A stretch of DNA of 64,000 nucleotides, from positions 135,964,483 to 136,028,482 of the forward strand of contig NC_053491.1 of assembly GCF_905171775.1 (NCBI RefSeq), in the 5' to 3' direction. The DNA comes from Rana temporaria (Eukaryota > Chordata > Amphibia > Anura > Ranidae). A model generated the notes under the pieces. The model was not told where the DNA came from and did not search any database. It saw only the letters and a program-made list of their open reading frames with translations. Below, piece after piece: positions 22,386-34,082 of this stretch. The translations under genes were made by a program, and so were the position numbers. Position 1 is the stretch's first letter. Every line of letters starts with the position of its first letter.

Positions 22386-23414
22386 ATAGTCTGTTTACAA
22401 GAGACACATTTCACACACAACGCTACCCCTAAATATTTTAATGCCTCCTACCCGCAAGTATACACAGCATCAGCCTCAGCAAAAAAGAGAGGAACCCTAA
22501 TAGCATTCCACAGATCAACACCTTTCACTTTGAAATCAGAAATTAAAGACCCAGAGGGTCGTTATATTATTTTAACAGGGCATATTATGGATACGGCTGT
22601 AACAGTAGTATCATACTATGCACCCAACCTTAACCCCATGCCATTCATGTCGCATCTCTTTCAAACCATCAATACTCATAAAATGGGATCTCTCTTTATT
22701 TGCGGTGATTCCAACCAGGTCCTACTCCCATTCCTGGACAAAACCCCCTACACACCTTTAAAACAACAAACAAGTGGACCTTGTCTGATCTATTGTACAA
22801 ATACAACCTAGTGGACTCTTGGAGAGAAACGAACCCCACAAAACGCAACTACACATATTTCTCCAATCCTCACCAATCATTAAATCGTATAGACCACATA
22901 TTTTTAACGATTGGAATGTTACCGGAAGTACTTAACTCCAGCATCATCCCTTGGTCAGACCACAACGCAATATTCACTACAATAGCATCTGCAATCCCTA
23001 AAAATCACGACCCAACCTGGTATCTTCCAGAGATACTACTTAAACACCCATCCTACCACCTGGACGTTGAACAAACCCTAAAAGAATACTTGGAATTAAA
23101 CGCAAGCCCAGAAATCTCCTCACTTACACTCTGGGAAGCCCATAAACCAGTGCTGCGAGGGGCATTACAACGCCAACTGGGGATCCTTAAAAAGAAACGT
23201 AAACAATTAGCAAAAAGCCTAGAAGTAGAATATAACCTAGCATCCCTAGCCTTCCAAGATAATAACACCACCATTACTAAAGCCCGTCTCGATAAAGCGA
23301 AAATAGAATTCGATTTATTTCTCTCGGACTCTGCAATCAAAACATTAAATAGGTCAAACATTCCTTTTATAAAAATGCAAACAAACCAGGGACACTTTTA
23401 GCAAGATCACTTAA

Positions 23415-23931
23415 AGCGGGAGTTCACCCATTTGTGGGTTTTTCCTCTTTTCCCCATAGCTGGATGCTCATTTTGTCTAGGGGAATCGGCTATTTGTTTT
23501 AAAAAATATGAGCCGTACTTACCCGTTTTCGAGATGCATCTTCTCCGTCGCTTCCGGGTATGGGTCTTCGGGAGCGGGCGTTCCTTCTTGATTGACAGTC
23601 TTCCGAGAGGCTTCCGATGGTCGCATCCATCGCGTCACTAGTAGCCGAAAGAAGCCGAACGTCGGTGCGGCTCTATACTGCTCCTGCGCACCGACGTTCG
23701 GCTTCTTTCGGAAAATCGTGACGCGATGGATGCGACCGTCGGAAGCCTCTCGGAAGACTGTCAATCAGGAAGGAATGCCCAGTCCCGCAGCCCATACCCG
23801 GAAGCGACGGAGAAGATGCATCTCGTAAACAGTAAGTACGGATCATATTTTAAAACAACTAGCCGATTCCCCTAGACAAAACGAGCATTAATCTAAGGGG
23901 AAAATGTGTTCTCCATGGGTGATCCTCCGCT
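23415..23931. mobile_element. TTAA-flanked hairpin MITE inserted in LINE RT region
   Basis: TTAA at 23411-23414 and 23932-23935 flanks AGCGGGAGTTCACCC and GGGTGATCCTCCGCT, inverted repeats. Precise removal joins LLARSL to NTINKTYK in frame. The centre is a CpG-rich hairpin: the GATGCATCTTCTCCGTCGC arm near 23534 is repeated inverted near 23805. It belongs to the same family as 34083-34629 and 43049-44870. Confidence 0.85.
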
Positions 23932-26925
23932 TTAACACAATTAATAAGACCTACAAACCCATAAAATTAAAAATAGACAATAATAACATATCCAGTAACC
24001 CTATTAAAATAGTGCAGAAATGCAGCTCTCATTTAAATAAACTATACTCAGAAAAGAATACATTTAACACATTGGAGGCCGACTCCTTCTTCTCGCAGAT
24101 CCAGCTACCACAAATGAAGGAAGCACAAAGAACACAATTAGACAAGTCAATAACACAAGATGAAGTAGCGGCAGCTATTGGAGAACTTAAACTTAACAAA
24201 AGACCTGGACCTGACGGGTTCTCAGCCAGATATTACAAAACCTTTAAAGATCTAATCTCCCCCACGATGGCAGGAGCCTTTAATGACCTGTTTGACCCGC
24301 AGTGAAAATTACCGTCCAATTTCTATGCTGAACACCGATATTAAACTCCTAGGCAAAATACTTTCAAATCGTCTTAACAAAATAATCGGATCACTGATCC
24401 ATCAAGACCAGGTGGGATTTATGCCTGCACGTCAGGTGGGCGATAATATACGGAGGGCAAACTTACTGGCACATATGGCAAAAAAAAGAGGAATTCCAGC
24501 TTGTTTCTTGTCTCTTGACATTAAACAAGCATTTGTCTCATGGACATACCTGGAGTACACATTGCAGAAATGGGGCTTCGGCCCCAATTACATAAAGTGG
24601 ATTCTAGAACTTTACAACAGCCCGAAGGCATATGGTAAATATGCAGGGTACAAATCAGACACGTTCTCCATACAAAGAGGTACAAGGCAGGGTTGCCCAC
24701 TATCTCCATTACTGTTTGCCCTCCTTATAGAACCTCTCGCCCAAATAATTAGATCTGACCCTAAGATACTAGGTATTGAACTGGGAGGTTTCAAGCATAA
24801 GATATGCCTCTACGCAGATGAAATCCTACTATTCCTCTCATCACCCCAAGTATCAGGTCCTAACCTTCTTCCAATTCTGAATAAATTCACATCTATTTCA
24901 GGTTTAGCAATAAACCCCAAGAAATGCAAGGCCCTAAATATATCTCTCTCAAACACGGAATTAAGCACCGCTAAATCAGGTCTCCCTTTCGAATGGTCAG
25001 TGAAAAGCATCCCCTATTTAGGAATACACCTAACAGCAACAGTATCAGATCTATTTTCACACAACTACCCCCTTCTCCTAAAGCAAATTACAAACCTATT
25101 AAAATCATGGACCCAACTCCCACTGTCATGGTTTGGAAAAATCAATGCCATTAAAATGACAATATTACCAAAGCTTCTTTACCTCTTTAGAGTACTCCCC
25201 ATCCCAATTCCGGCCTACCACCTCAGACTGATCCAAAAGAGAGTTTCATCTTTCATCTGGGGCTCCTCCAGACCAAGAATTAAACCCCAAATCCTACACC
25301 TCCCCAAACTTAAAGGGGTACTTGGGTACCCCAGTTTTAAACACTACTACCAAGCCGCGCAGCTAACAGCTTTAGTGAAATACCATGCAAAACAAGAACT
25401 ACCTTTATGGGTATTGATAGAAGCGATAGAATGTGACCCCATTCCAATATCCAACATTCTATGGATCACTTCCAAACAGCACAAACACACAAGCAACCCT
25501 ATCACTAAACATTCATTAACCCTATGGGATAAAGTCAAATCAAAGAATCATTTACAATCCCCACAAATCCCGCTACTTTCATTTCACAAAAACCCGGCAT
25601 TTTACCCAGCTTGGGTCTTTCCCAACACATTCAAAGAATGGGCAACCAGGGATTGCACGAAAAAATATAAATTTCTAGATTCTACTTCTATTATCCCCTT
25701 CCCGACACTATGTGAAACTTACGGCATCCCACAAAGTGAACTATTCAGATACCTACAAATAAAGAACTTTTTTCAGCCACCTGTAAATTCTCCAACCGCG
25801 CCAATTCACTTTTCTACATTTGAAAACATCTGTATAAAGGATCCACACGCCAGAGGCATCATATCATCCCTCTACTCTCATCTTCTAACTCAATCCAATA
25901 CCGGAAAACTACTATATGTTCGTAAGTGGGAGGAAGACTTGGAAACGGAACTGAGTACCGCTGACTGGAACCAAATATGGGATAATACCAAAACAGCATC
26001 CCCAATATATTCGCATCAGAGGCAAACTACAAGGTGCTATCTAGATGGTACTTAGTGCCAGCTAGAGTGGCAAAATACGCACAAAATTACTCAGAGTTAT
26101 GTTTTAGGGGATGCTCAAATATAGGAACGTATTTTCACATCTGGTGGTCGTGTCCGAAAGCACAGACATTCTGGTCAGAAATCTTCCAAATGGTAAACAC
26201 CTTGACAAACAGGAAAATCCATACTGATCCCAAAACAGCACTGCTCAATTTAAAGCCTAACAATTTGACATACGCACAATTTAAACTGATAAGACAGCTC
26301 CTTACAGCTGCAAAACAAACAATTGCAAAGGCATGGAAATCCCCAAATTTGTCAGTAACAGAGGTACTAAACAGAACAAATATTGCAATGACACACGCCA
26401 AAATGTCGGCTATTGAAACAGACACGATCACCAAATTTGATTTTCGGTAAAGGATACCAGACTTTAAGTTATCAAGAAAATGCGTAGAGTTACGTTATCT
26501 TTCGTTCAAACATTTCTTAACATAACTTGTATTTATCCACTGGTACCACAGTACACCTCCCACATGAAATGGTTACATGTTTATTTGCAAACATAGGAGT
26601 TTCCCTTTTCTTTTATTTTTTGTTTCTATATTGTATCAACTTTACACTGTTTGTATAATTCTTACAAGTATGACTAAATAAAGATATTTTGACAAGGAAA
26701 AAAGCCAGACACGCCTATGTGCATGTAAATGTGTCTAAACGTGCCTAAGCGCTAGGTGTGTTTAGCGATTGAGCATTTTTTTTTATTTAAATTTCAAGAA
26801 TAAATGAAAATTCTTGCCATGGTAATAAACATCCAAGCGCTTGATGTGCCTAAACGTGTTGGAAAAAACGCTGCTTAGGCACAATATTGAAGCTGCTTTT
26901 CCCCTGCCAGAAGAAATGCGTTTAA

Positions 26926-27444
26926 CCACTTCTGGACTGCCCACCGTCGTTATATGACGATACTTTGATGTTGAATACTGTTGTTTTGGCAGCAGATAGC
27001 TGCATAACCTAGGTATATTCTTAAATGGCGGGCGGTCCACTTTCATTTCTTCGTGGGGGATTCGACCATCCTCCTCTTACTGCATTTCGGTCGTCTCCCC
27101 CGCTAACCGGAGCCATCGGTAGCTACGAAGACGATCCAATCCTTTCCCTTCTGAGGCACTGTGTCGAGTAAGGGAATGGTGGCCCCCGCTCAACTCAATG
27201 ATGGTGGATGACAGAAGCGGCATCAAACGTCACTTCTGCAACAACTGCCTTGAAGGGAATTTTTTTTATATTTTTTTGAACTTTTTTTTAAGTGTAAATG
27301 TGAGGCCTGAGGTCTTTTTGACATTATCTATCACAATATAAAAAAAGAAATTGGGCTAACTTCACTGTCTTGAAAATATATATATAATGTTAGGGGGTTC
27401 TAAGTAATTTTCAAGTTTGAAAAATAGTCTTGGTCCTTAAGTGG
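26926..27444. mobile_element. TTAA-flanked element with CCACTT ends
   Basis: TTAA at 26922-26925 and 27445-27448 flank CCACTTCTGGAC and GGTCCTTAAGTGG. Non-coding, 519 bases. It belongs to the TTAACCACTT group, of which further copies are at 55.26, 57.96 and 59.97 kb. Confidence 0.7.
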
Positions 27445-27472
27445 TTAAATAACCCCAGTGTGCATGAAGCCT

Positions 27473-28039
27473 TCAATGGATAGTACAATTTTAGCGCAAC
27501 AGTTACCATCATGAATTTGTCCAAATTGCTTTTTCTGTATCATCTCAGCTTTCTGTACAGATACTGTAAGGGACCCCAAGGAACCGGACACCAAACAGGA
27601 GAGTAAATGTAAGAAAAAACAATTCCACAGTTATTGACACCTGACACCCACACACACTCAGTGGTAACTTTGTGATTAAAAGCAAATAAAACTAATTACG
27701 TCTGTGTTTTATTACGTGTCAAGGCTGATAAGGACAACAATGATTCTGCTTATCGTTTACATTCCTGGTAAAGAATGAGGATGAGTGAAGTGACATTAAA
27801 CAACTAAGATAATGGCTAAATGCTGCTGATTTGCAGAATGTGAAAGCTTTACATCTGCTGTGTACCTCCTGCATGGGTTCCAGTATTTTAAAGTAGAAGT
27901 TATTAGGCAACATCTATACAAAAGAGGAATCAAGGATTCAAGATTAGGAGGTTTACTGTCACATTTAGTCAAAGCTAAAGTATATCTAAACTCCCCACAT
28001 TTTTTATTTTTTTTATAAATTGCAGTTTACCAATCCTTA
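27473..28039. other. Anonymous DNA
   Basis: No repeat terminus, LINE motif or plausible coding exon was recognised. Confidence 0.5.
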
Positions 28040-28615
28040 AGGCCCCTTTCACACTGGGGCGTTTTTTGAGCGTTATTCGAGCATTATTCTAGCATTTTTC
28101 GAGCGTTATTCAAGTGTTATTCAAGCGTTTTTCGAATGTTATTCGAGTGTTATTCGAGCGAAGCCTCATTTGCAATCCCAATGTGCTGGTAAAGCAACGC
28201 TAAGACCCTAACATTTTAGGGCGTTTTTGTAGTGCCTCAGTGTGAAAGGGTAAGGCGTTTTTACACCGCTTTCAATTCATTTCAATAGAGAGGGGCGTTT
28301 TTGGAGTGTTTTTTTTAGCGCCCCAAAACCTGCTCCAAAGATACTGCTTGCAGGACTTTTCTCAACTCCCTGCCAGTGCAACACCTCAGTGTGTAAGGGT
28401 AAGGCGTTTTTACAGCGATTTCAATTCATTTCAATGGAGAGGGGCGTTTTTGGAGCGTTTTTTTTTTGCGCCTAAAAGCTGCTCCAAAGATGCAGCTTGC
28501 AGGACTCAGTGTGAAAGGGTTCATTGAGATGCACGGAGAGCGTTTTATGAGCATTTTAAAAGCGCTATTTTTAACGCTAAAACGCTGTGAAAACGCTTCA
28601 GTGTGAAAGGGGTCT
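28040..28615. mobile_element. MITE with GGCCCCTTTCACACTG ends
   Basis: AGGCCCCTTTCACACTG at 28040 and CAGTGTGAAAGGGGTCT ending at 28615 are inverted repeats. The interior is built from GAGCGTTATTC-type repeats and two copies (near 28300 and 28450) of a module with GGGGCGTTTTTGGAG...GCTCCAAAGAT. Non-coding. A possible TTA/TAA-like flank is degraded. Confidence 0.75.
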
Positions 28616-29658
28616 AAATGGGTTGTAAACCCTCAAAGTTTTTCACCTTAATGCATTCTATGAAAAACCTCCTATTATGCAGCTGCCCCCCAGAGCCCCA
28701 CTTTTACTTACCCTAACCTGGTCTTTCCAGTGGCGAAAACGAGCACACCAGCTTCAGCCAGTGTCTGGGGTCCAGATTGGTTAGATTGATAGCAGTGCAG
28801 CCATTGGCTCCCGATGCTGCCAATTAAATCCAATGATGTGGGAGCCTGGGGGGGGGGGGGTTAGTCCTGCTGTCTGTGTCAGTAGACGCAGCAGCAGGAC
28901 TTGGAACACGGGGGAGATAGGGCACGACCGGGTCAGGGCTCCATGTCCGAATGGACACAGGAAGCTGTGACTCAGCTTGAGTGCCCCCATAGCAAGCTGC
29001 TTGCTGTGGGGGCACTGAACAGGAGGGAGGTCCAGGATCACAGAAGAGGGATCTGAGAAGAGGAGGATCTGGGCTGTTCTGTGCAAATCTAATGCAACAA
29101 AGCAGGTAAGTATAAAATATTTGTTATTTTATAGGAAAAACATTTTTACTTTAGGCCCGGTACACACGAGCAAACATGTACGATGAAACCGGTCCGTCGG
29201 ACCGTTTTCACCGTACATGCCTGCCAGAGGGCTTCTGTACGATGGTTGTACTAACCATCGTACAGAAGTCCGCGCGTAAACAATACGCGGGGCGTGTCCA
29301 CGTCGTCGTCGTCGCGACGATGACGCGGCGATGACGCGGAGACGTGGGCGGGCCTGCCATTTAAAGGCTTCCACGCATGCGTCAAAGTCATTCGACGCAT
29401 GCGAGGGACGGCGGGTGCCTGGACATGTACGGTAGGTCTGTACTGACGACCGTACATGTCCGAGCGGGCAGGATTCCAGCGGACGGTTTTAAAACACGTC
29501 CAGGAATATTTGCCCGCTGGGAAAGGCCCGGCGGGCAAATGTTTGCTGGAATTCGGCCCGCTCGCGCCTACACACGACCGAACATGTATGCTGAAACTGG
29601 CCCGCGGACCAGTTTCAGCATACATGTTTGGTCGTGTGTACGGGGCCTGACATTCACT
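28616..29658. mobile_element. TTAA-family MITE interrupted by a palindromic MITE
   Basis: The left end GGGTTGTAAACCCTC with the TTAATGCATTCTATG block (near 28650) and the right TTCACT before TTAA (29659-29662) define another copy of the 14091/36343/39676 family. It is split at 29154-29648 by a separate element. The left TTAA is mutated. Confidence 0.65.
29154..29648. mobile_element. Palindromic MITE, GTACACACGAGCAAACATG family (copy 1)
   Basis: AGGCCCGGTACACACGAGC and CGTGTGTACGGGGCCT are inverted ends. The interior has nested palindromes, including CATGTACGATGAAACCGGTC mirrored by later GAAACTGGCCCGCGGACC blocks. It is related to 53094-53546. Overlapping Arg/Gly-rich frames come from CpG content and are not genes. 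Confidence 0.75.
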
Positions 29659-29662
29659 TTAA

Positions 29663-30667
29663 GCAGTACACACTATGTAGTATATTTTTATTTGACTTGG
29701 GTGATGGTGGAGAAGATTGATGCCTACAAAGCCTGAATCCCAGGAAAGGAAAAAAAATAGCTTTATATGACCTCTATAATAGGCAGGTCACCCATTTAAG
29801 GTAAAGGCACATCTACACTTGCGGTGGAGGAGTAGTGGTGTAAATCACTGGGGATACTGCACAGAGTGAATTGAAGTTCTGTGGAATCTGGGGTGGATTT
29901 ATTGTTTGGACAGCACTGTTGGATTATAATGATTTATGTTGACACATGTGAGTGTGTTTTAAAGCTTTTAAATAAATGTGTTTTTAAGTAGTACACATAC
30001 AATGTACTGTATGTGGTAGATTTGTGTTTGCTTTGAGTGACGGTGAAGCAGATTGGTGCCTACAGAGCCTAGATCCCAGGAAAAGGGAAAACGCTTTTTA
30101 TGACCTTGGACAGCACAATTGGATTATAATAATTTATGTTGACACATGGGATTGAACTTTCTTTGGATGACACTATGGTACTTTCATTTATTTTTTTTAT
30201 GTTTTTTCGCAACACATTTTATTTATGATGAATTGTGTTTAAATGAAAGTAGCGCTGCGCTGCTATACTTTATTAATGAATTTAATTTATTTTAAACTAT
30301 ACTGATACAGCTATTTTTATGCCTCCAGCTATCACTTTTTAGCATGGATTTTATAGTTTTATTTCTGAAAGTTAAACTGCTGATCCCCGAGAAGATAACA
30401 TATTCAATTCACAGTCTGGTCATATGACAGCTACTGTCTTGAAATATACTTAGTCAGCCATTATGTCATTATTTGGAAAAGTCATATCTGACTAGACCTA
30501 CTGTAAAACCGCTGGCTATTTTTGCATGACTTTATACTCGCTGAGTATATTAGCTGCTAACATCCAATAATGTGGAGGCGATGCATGCCTCCTACACCTT
30601 AAAGTGATATTAAACCCTCAGTTTCTTAAGCACTTTCAGCAGCTGATTTAATTACTTACAGAGGAGT
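29663..30667. other. Anonymous AT-rich DNA with an internal duplication
   Basis: Two related stretches, about 29680-29960 and about 29990-30150, share GAAGATTGATGCCTACA/GCAGATTGGTGCCTACA, CCCAGGAAA and GGACAGCAC..TTGGATTATAATGATTTATGTTGACACATG-like text, so a segment of roughly 250 bases is repeated imperfectly. No coding signal. Confidence 0.5.
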
Positions 30668-30880
30668 GTCTTAGTACTCCTGGTTCCTTCCACACTCCAA
30701 AGACATGGAGGTAGGTTAATTGGATCTGGTCTAAATTGGCCCTAGTATATGTATGTATGAATGTGAGATAGGGACCTTAGATTGCAAGCTCCTTGAGGGC
30801 AGGGACTGAGGTGAATGTACAATCTATTTGTAAAGCGATGCGAAAATTGATGGCGCAATATAAATACCTGAAATAAACAA
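30668..30880 (+). mobile_element. CR1/L2-type LINE 3' end, 5' truncated
   Basis: Contains AGATTGCAAGCTCCTTGAGG and GGCAGGGACTG, the conserved L2-type 3' UTR block, followed by AAAGCGATGCG and GGCGCAATATAAATACCTG, ending with AAATAAA. No coding part remains. Confidence 0.8.
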
Positions 30881-31301
30881 ATGTATTAATGAAATAAAAC
30901 CATTGCTTATGTTCCAGGATAAGCCATGATCACTCCCATAGTAGGATGGCAAGGCACTTCCCTGCTTCTCTCCCCTCATTTCACCAAGCTAAAAAAATAT
31001 TTTAAACTGCAATGTCCACTGTTAACTTTCTTGTGGAAGTTAAGGGAAGCAGCACTGCAAAAGCAAGAGCCTGCAGCATTGAAAGTTGCAAACGGCAAGT
31101 GCTTGGATAAAAATGTTAACAAATAGTTTACGAGACAATGTTTATTTTGTTGTTTAAATAAACAAAATGCTGAGGGTTTATACTACTTGAAAGTGTAAAT
31201 AACTGACAATGTACAATACATTTTATATTTTTATGGAATCACACTTGACTGCTCCGTTCCTCATGAATCCTTGATCATGTGGTTATAATGCAAGACTCTG
31301 A
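30881..31301. other. Anonymous DNA
   Basis: Nothing recognisable. A 66-codon frame at 30926-31126 has no motif. Confidence 0.5.
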
Positions 31302-31869
31302 TGCCGCATACATGCGATCATTTTTCAGCATGAAAGAAAACGAAGTTTTTCAGCATGTCTAAAAAACGAAGTTTTCCCAACTTCATCATTAAAACGATGT
31401 TGCCTCCAAACCATTGTTTTAAAAAAATGATCTACAGGTAGCAAAGCACGGTGATGTACAACACGTACGATGGCACTTTAAAGGGGAAGTTCCATTCGAC
31501 TTGGGGCTGCTTTAGCTGATTATGTGTTAGTAAAAGACGGTTCGCTCTTTTTTGTCTGTTACAGCGTGATGAATGTGCTTACTCCATTATGAACAGTAGT
31601 TTTACCAGAACGAGCGTTCCCGTCTCATAACTTGCTTCTGAGCATGCGTGGGTTTTTTCTGACATTTTAGCCCACACACGATCATTTTTTATAACCCGAA
31701 AAATGACATTGTTTAAAACGACGTTAACAAATGCAGCATGTTCGAGAAAAAAAATTGTCGTTTTTCAGAACCTGAAAAATTATGTGAAGCCCACACACGG
31801 TCAATTTAAATGATGTTTTTGAAAAACAACGTTTTCTTCATGCTGAAAAATGATCGTGTGTACGCGGCA
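31302..31869. mobile_element. Palindromic MITE related to the GTACACACGATC family
   Basis: TGCCGCATACATGCGATCA and TGATCGTGTGTACGCGGCA are inverted ends. The flanks TGA (31299-31301) and TTA (31870-31872) are plausible diverged 3-bp duplications. The interior is rich in AACGAAGTTTTTCAGCATG and its complement. Confidence 0.65.
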
Positions 31870-31872
31870 TTA

Positions 31873-32213
31873 TACTCATAAACTGGCAACTTGGCATTTT
31901 TTCCATGTCCATTTAAGCGACTAGCAAAAAACAATACATAAAACATACAGACATAGCAAGTGATACAGTTTTTCATTTGTTCAACCAAAAATGAGAATAG
32001 GCTGATGCATGATCAATACATTTTAGATAATACAATGATTGTTGGTGCCAGATATGGGTGCTGTATCAAAAACTCCTGGCATTTCCATGCACTAGTTACT
32101 GTACAGAACCTTAGAAAGTAGACATTAAGCATAGGTTGTTAATAATAGTAGGCTCAAAAGAGCCTTGTAGCAAAACCATATGTATAATTTTTTATTAATT
32201 CTGAGTTCTTTGT
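31873..32213. other. Anonymous AT-rich DNA
   Basis: No element ends or coding signal identified. Confidence 0.5.
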
Positions 32214-32382
32214 TACCGTATTTATCGGAGTATAACACGCACAGGTGTATAACACGCACCCTAACTTTAAAAGGGAAGTTTCAGGAAAACAACTTTCCAC
32301 AGCCCCCTGCGTATAACACACAGGCACAGTTTACCCTCTATTTTCATGGTAAAGTGAGTGTTATACGCCAATAAATACAGTA
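32214..32382. mobile_element. 169-bp MITE with CCGTATTTATCGG ends
   Basis: TACCGTATTTATCGGAGTAT and TATACGCCAATAAATACAGTA are imperfect inverted ends. Internal ATAACACGCAC repeats are mirrored by GAGTGTTATACGC. Non-coding. Confidence 0.7.
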
Positions 32383-33530
32383 CTTAAAGGAAACCCTTAC
32401 TGATTAAACATGTAAGTGACACTTCATTATGGTCAAGGTGTTTAAATACTTTTTTGCATCCCTGAACTGGATCAAGTGCAAGGATCAGGAGCTCAGAAAT
32501 GTACCATGCTGTATTCTAGTTCTAGGTCAGTGACTGAAAGTATTGAAGCCAGAGAATAGTGATGAGCGTGGTCATTTTTGTGGAAATGTTTTGCAACAAA
32601 ATTTCATTGCGCGGTATCTCTGAATTTCACTTGTTGAGCTCTTTAGGTGACATTTGCTTGAAAAAAATGATGTACTCTTTTGTACTTTCCTCTACTTGGA
32701 AGGGTGTGGGATTTTATATATTTATATGTAGGGTAGTTTAATTTATTGATTTATTGATTTTTGTATTTGAGTAGTTTCTTTTTTCTATATTTGGTAGTTA
32801 TTTGTGTACTGTCACTTTAATGTTTTTATGTAACTTTTTATTTAATGTCTTTTTTTTTTTTTTTTGTGAATTAGAAATAAGAATTAAGAGGGGCAAAATA
32901 ACAGAATAATAGTGAAGTTGAAAGAAGCTAATGGACCTGGGTAGCTCACAATAAGCTGGCGATACACTAGGTAGGTTTACTTATGAACATTCATACAACA
33001 AATCTTGATATAACATTCGATAATGCCATCAGAGACTTGATGAATGTTCCTAGGTACCTCAAAATGTTCTTTGTTTTTAATCTTCGATTTTGGAATAAAT
33101 AGGATTTCCCCAATGAAAATCACATTTACTATTATTCCACTATTATTCCACGTACACACATTTTCCCTTCAGCTAAAAAAACAATGGTTTTCCCGACAGA
33201 AGTCCGGCCAAGCTTGTCTTGCGCACACAAGGTCAGTACAAATTCCAAAGCAGTGGCATACAACACGTACGACAGCACTATAAAGGGGAAGTTCAATTTC
33301 AACTGTGCCACCCTTTGGCCTGTTTTTGCTGATCCTCGTGTTAGTAAAAGTTTGGTGAGAGACGATTCACGCTTTTCAGCCTCGTGCTTTTAAGTCCCTT
33401 ACAGCATGACGAATGTGCTATCTCCATTACGAACGCTAGTTTTACCAGAACGAACGCTGCCGTCTCATACTTGATTCCGAGCATGTGTGTTTTTTTTCCT
33501 GTCGGAAAAGCACAATTTTTTGTTTATTCT
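32383..33530. other. Anonymous DNA, with a degraded palindromic element in the right third
   Basis: 32383-33130 shows nothing recognisable. About 33140-33530 contains CGTACACACATTTTC, TTTCCCGACAGAAGTC and later CCTGTCGGAAAAGCAC, resembling a decayed copy of the 31302 element abutting the intact one at 33535. Confidence 0.45.
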
Positions 33531-33534
33531 ATAA

Positions 33535-33909
33535 TGCCCTGTACACACGATCGGATATCTGATGGAATTTAAACTGATGGATTTTTTCATCAGATATCCG
33601 ATGGAGCTGACTTTCATCAGTCTTGCCTACACACCATCGGTTAAAAATCCGATCGTGTCCAACGTGGTGAGCTTCTGAGCATGCGTCGACTTGATTCTGA
33701 GCATGCATGGATTTTTGACCGATGGATTTCCCCACAGACAATCGTTTTTTTCTATCGGTTTTTTAACAATACGAAAAATTTAAAACAGGTTCTATTTTTT
33801 TTTCACCGATGGGGGAAAACACGATGGGGCCCACACACGATTGGTTCATCTGATGAAAACGGTCCATCGGCCCGTTTTCATCAGACGAACCGATCGTGTG
33901 TACAGGGCA
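33535..33909. mobile_element. Palindromic MITE, GTACACACGATCGG family (copy 2), TAA flanks
   Basis: TGCCCTGTACACACGATCGG and CCGATCGTGTGTACAGGGCA are perfect 20-bp inverted ends with TAA on both sides (33532-33534, 33910-33912). The interior closely matches 17886-18290, including GAGCATGCGTCGACTTGATT. Confidence 0.82.
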
Positions 33910-34082
33910 TAAGTGTAATTTTGGCTTTCCGCATGACTCCAGTCCAGTTTGTCACAAAAATCTCCCAAATTTCACCAAAATTTCTGGGAAATTAAAGTTT
34001 TCAATTTCGCTCATCCTTACCATTCAAGTAGCTAGCATGTTCAGAATGAGGTCCGCATTGGTAATGTACATATATTTCTTAA

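Larger units (their letters stand above)
21040..26450 (+). pseudogene. LINE ORF2: endonuclease / reverse transcriptase / CCHC, broken
   Basis: The protein would nick DNA and prime reverse transcription. The endonuclease starts at 21040 (LLSLNAQGLNLPQKR), is cut at 21141 by a transposon and resumes at 22389 (VCLQETHF). It continues through SYYAPN, GDSNQ (a key Asp), RIDHIF and WSDHNAI. The RT follows from about 23.4 kb: LNKRPGPDGFSARYYK, ENYRPISMLNTDIKLLGKIL, QVGFMPARQVGDNIRR, SLDIKQAF, RGTRQGCPLSPLLFALLIEPLA and YADE at 24811-24822. A C-x3-C...H...C knuckle (CFRGCSNIGTYFHIWWSC) sits at 26100-26153. Lesions: frameshifts near 22765, 23357 and 26040; loss of about 30 codons near 24295; a 6-base loss after SLDIKQAF; and YADD changed to YADE. 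Confidence 0.87.
18974..26713 (+). mobile_element. Full-length L1-clade (L1/Tx1-type) LINE with 16-bp target duplication
   Basis: AAAAAAGCCAGACACG is present at 18974-18989 and 26698-26713, bracketing 7,708 inserted bases. The order is a 157-base 5' UTR, ORF1 (19147-20214), an 825-base spacer, ORF2 (21040 to about 26450) and a 3' UTR ending in AATAAAGATATTTTGACAAGG. Two DNA transposons are inserted in ORF2 (21142-22385 and 23415-23931). Without them and one copy of each target site the element is about 5.94 kb, close to a normal L1-clade length. It is dead through one stop, several frameshifts, a deletion in the RT and a catalytic substitution. Confidence 0.9.
18793..27472. mobile_element. 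Outer short-TIR element split by a full-length LINE
   Basis: AGGCCTCGTGCACACT at 18793 and AGTGTGCATGAAGCCT ending at 27472 are imperfect inverted ends. Between them lie about 180 bases on the left and 760 on the right that are not LINE. The right part holds a further TTAA element (26926-27444). The LINE at 18990-26697 sits inside, so this element is older than the LINE. Confidence 0.6.

Noticed and set aside
29129..29625. Arg/Gly-rich overlapping frames on both strands
   Set aside because: Produced by CpG-rich palindromic MITE sequence; the same text recurs at 53.1-53.5 kb as DNA repeat.
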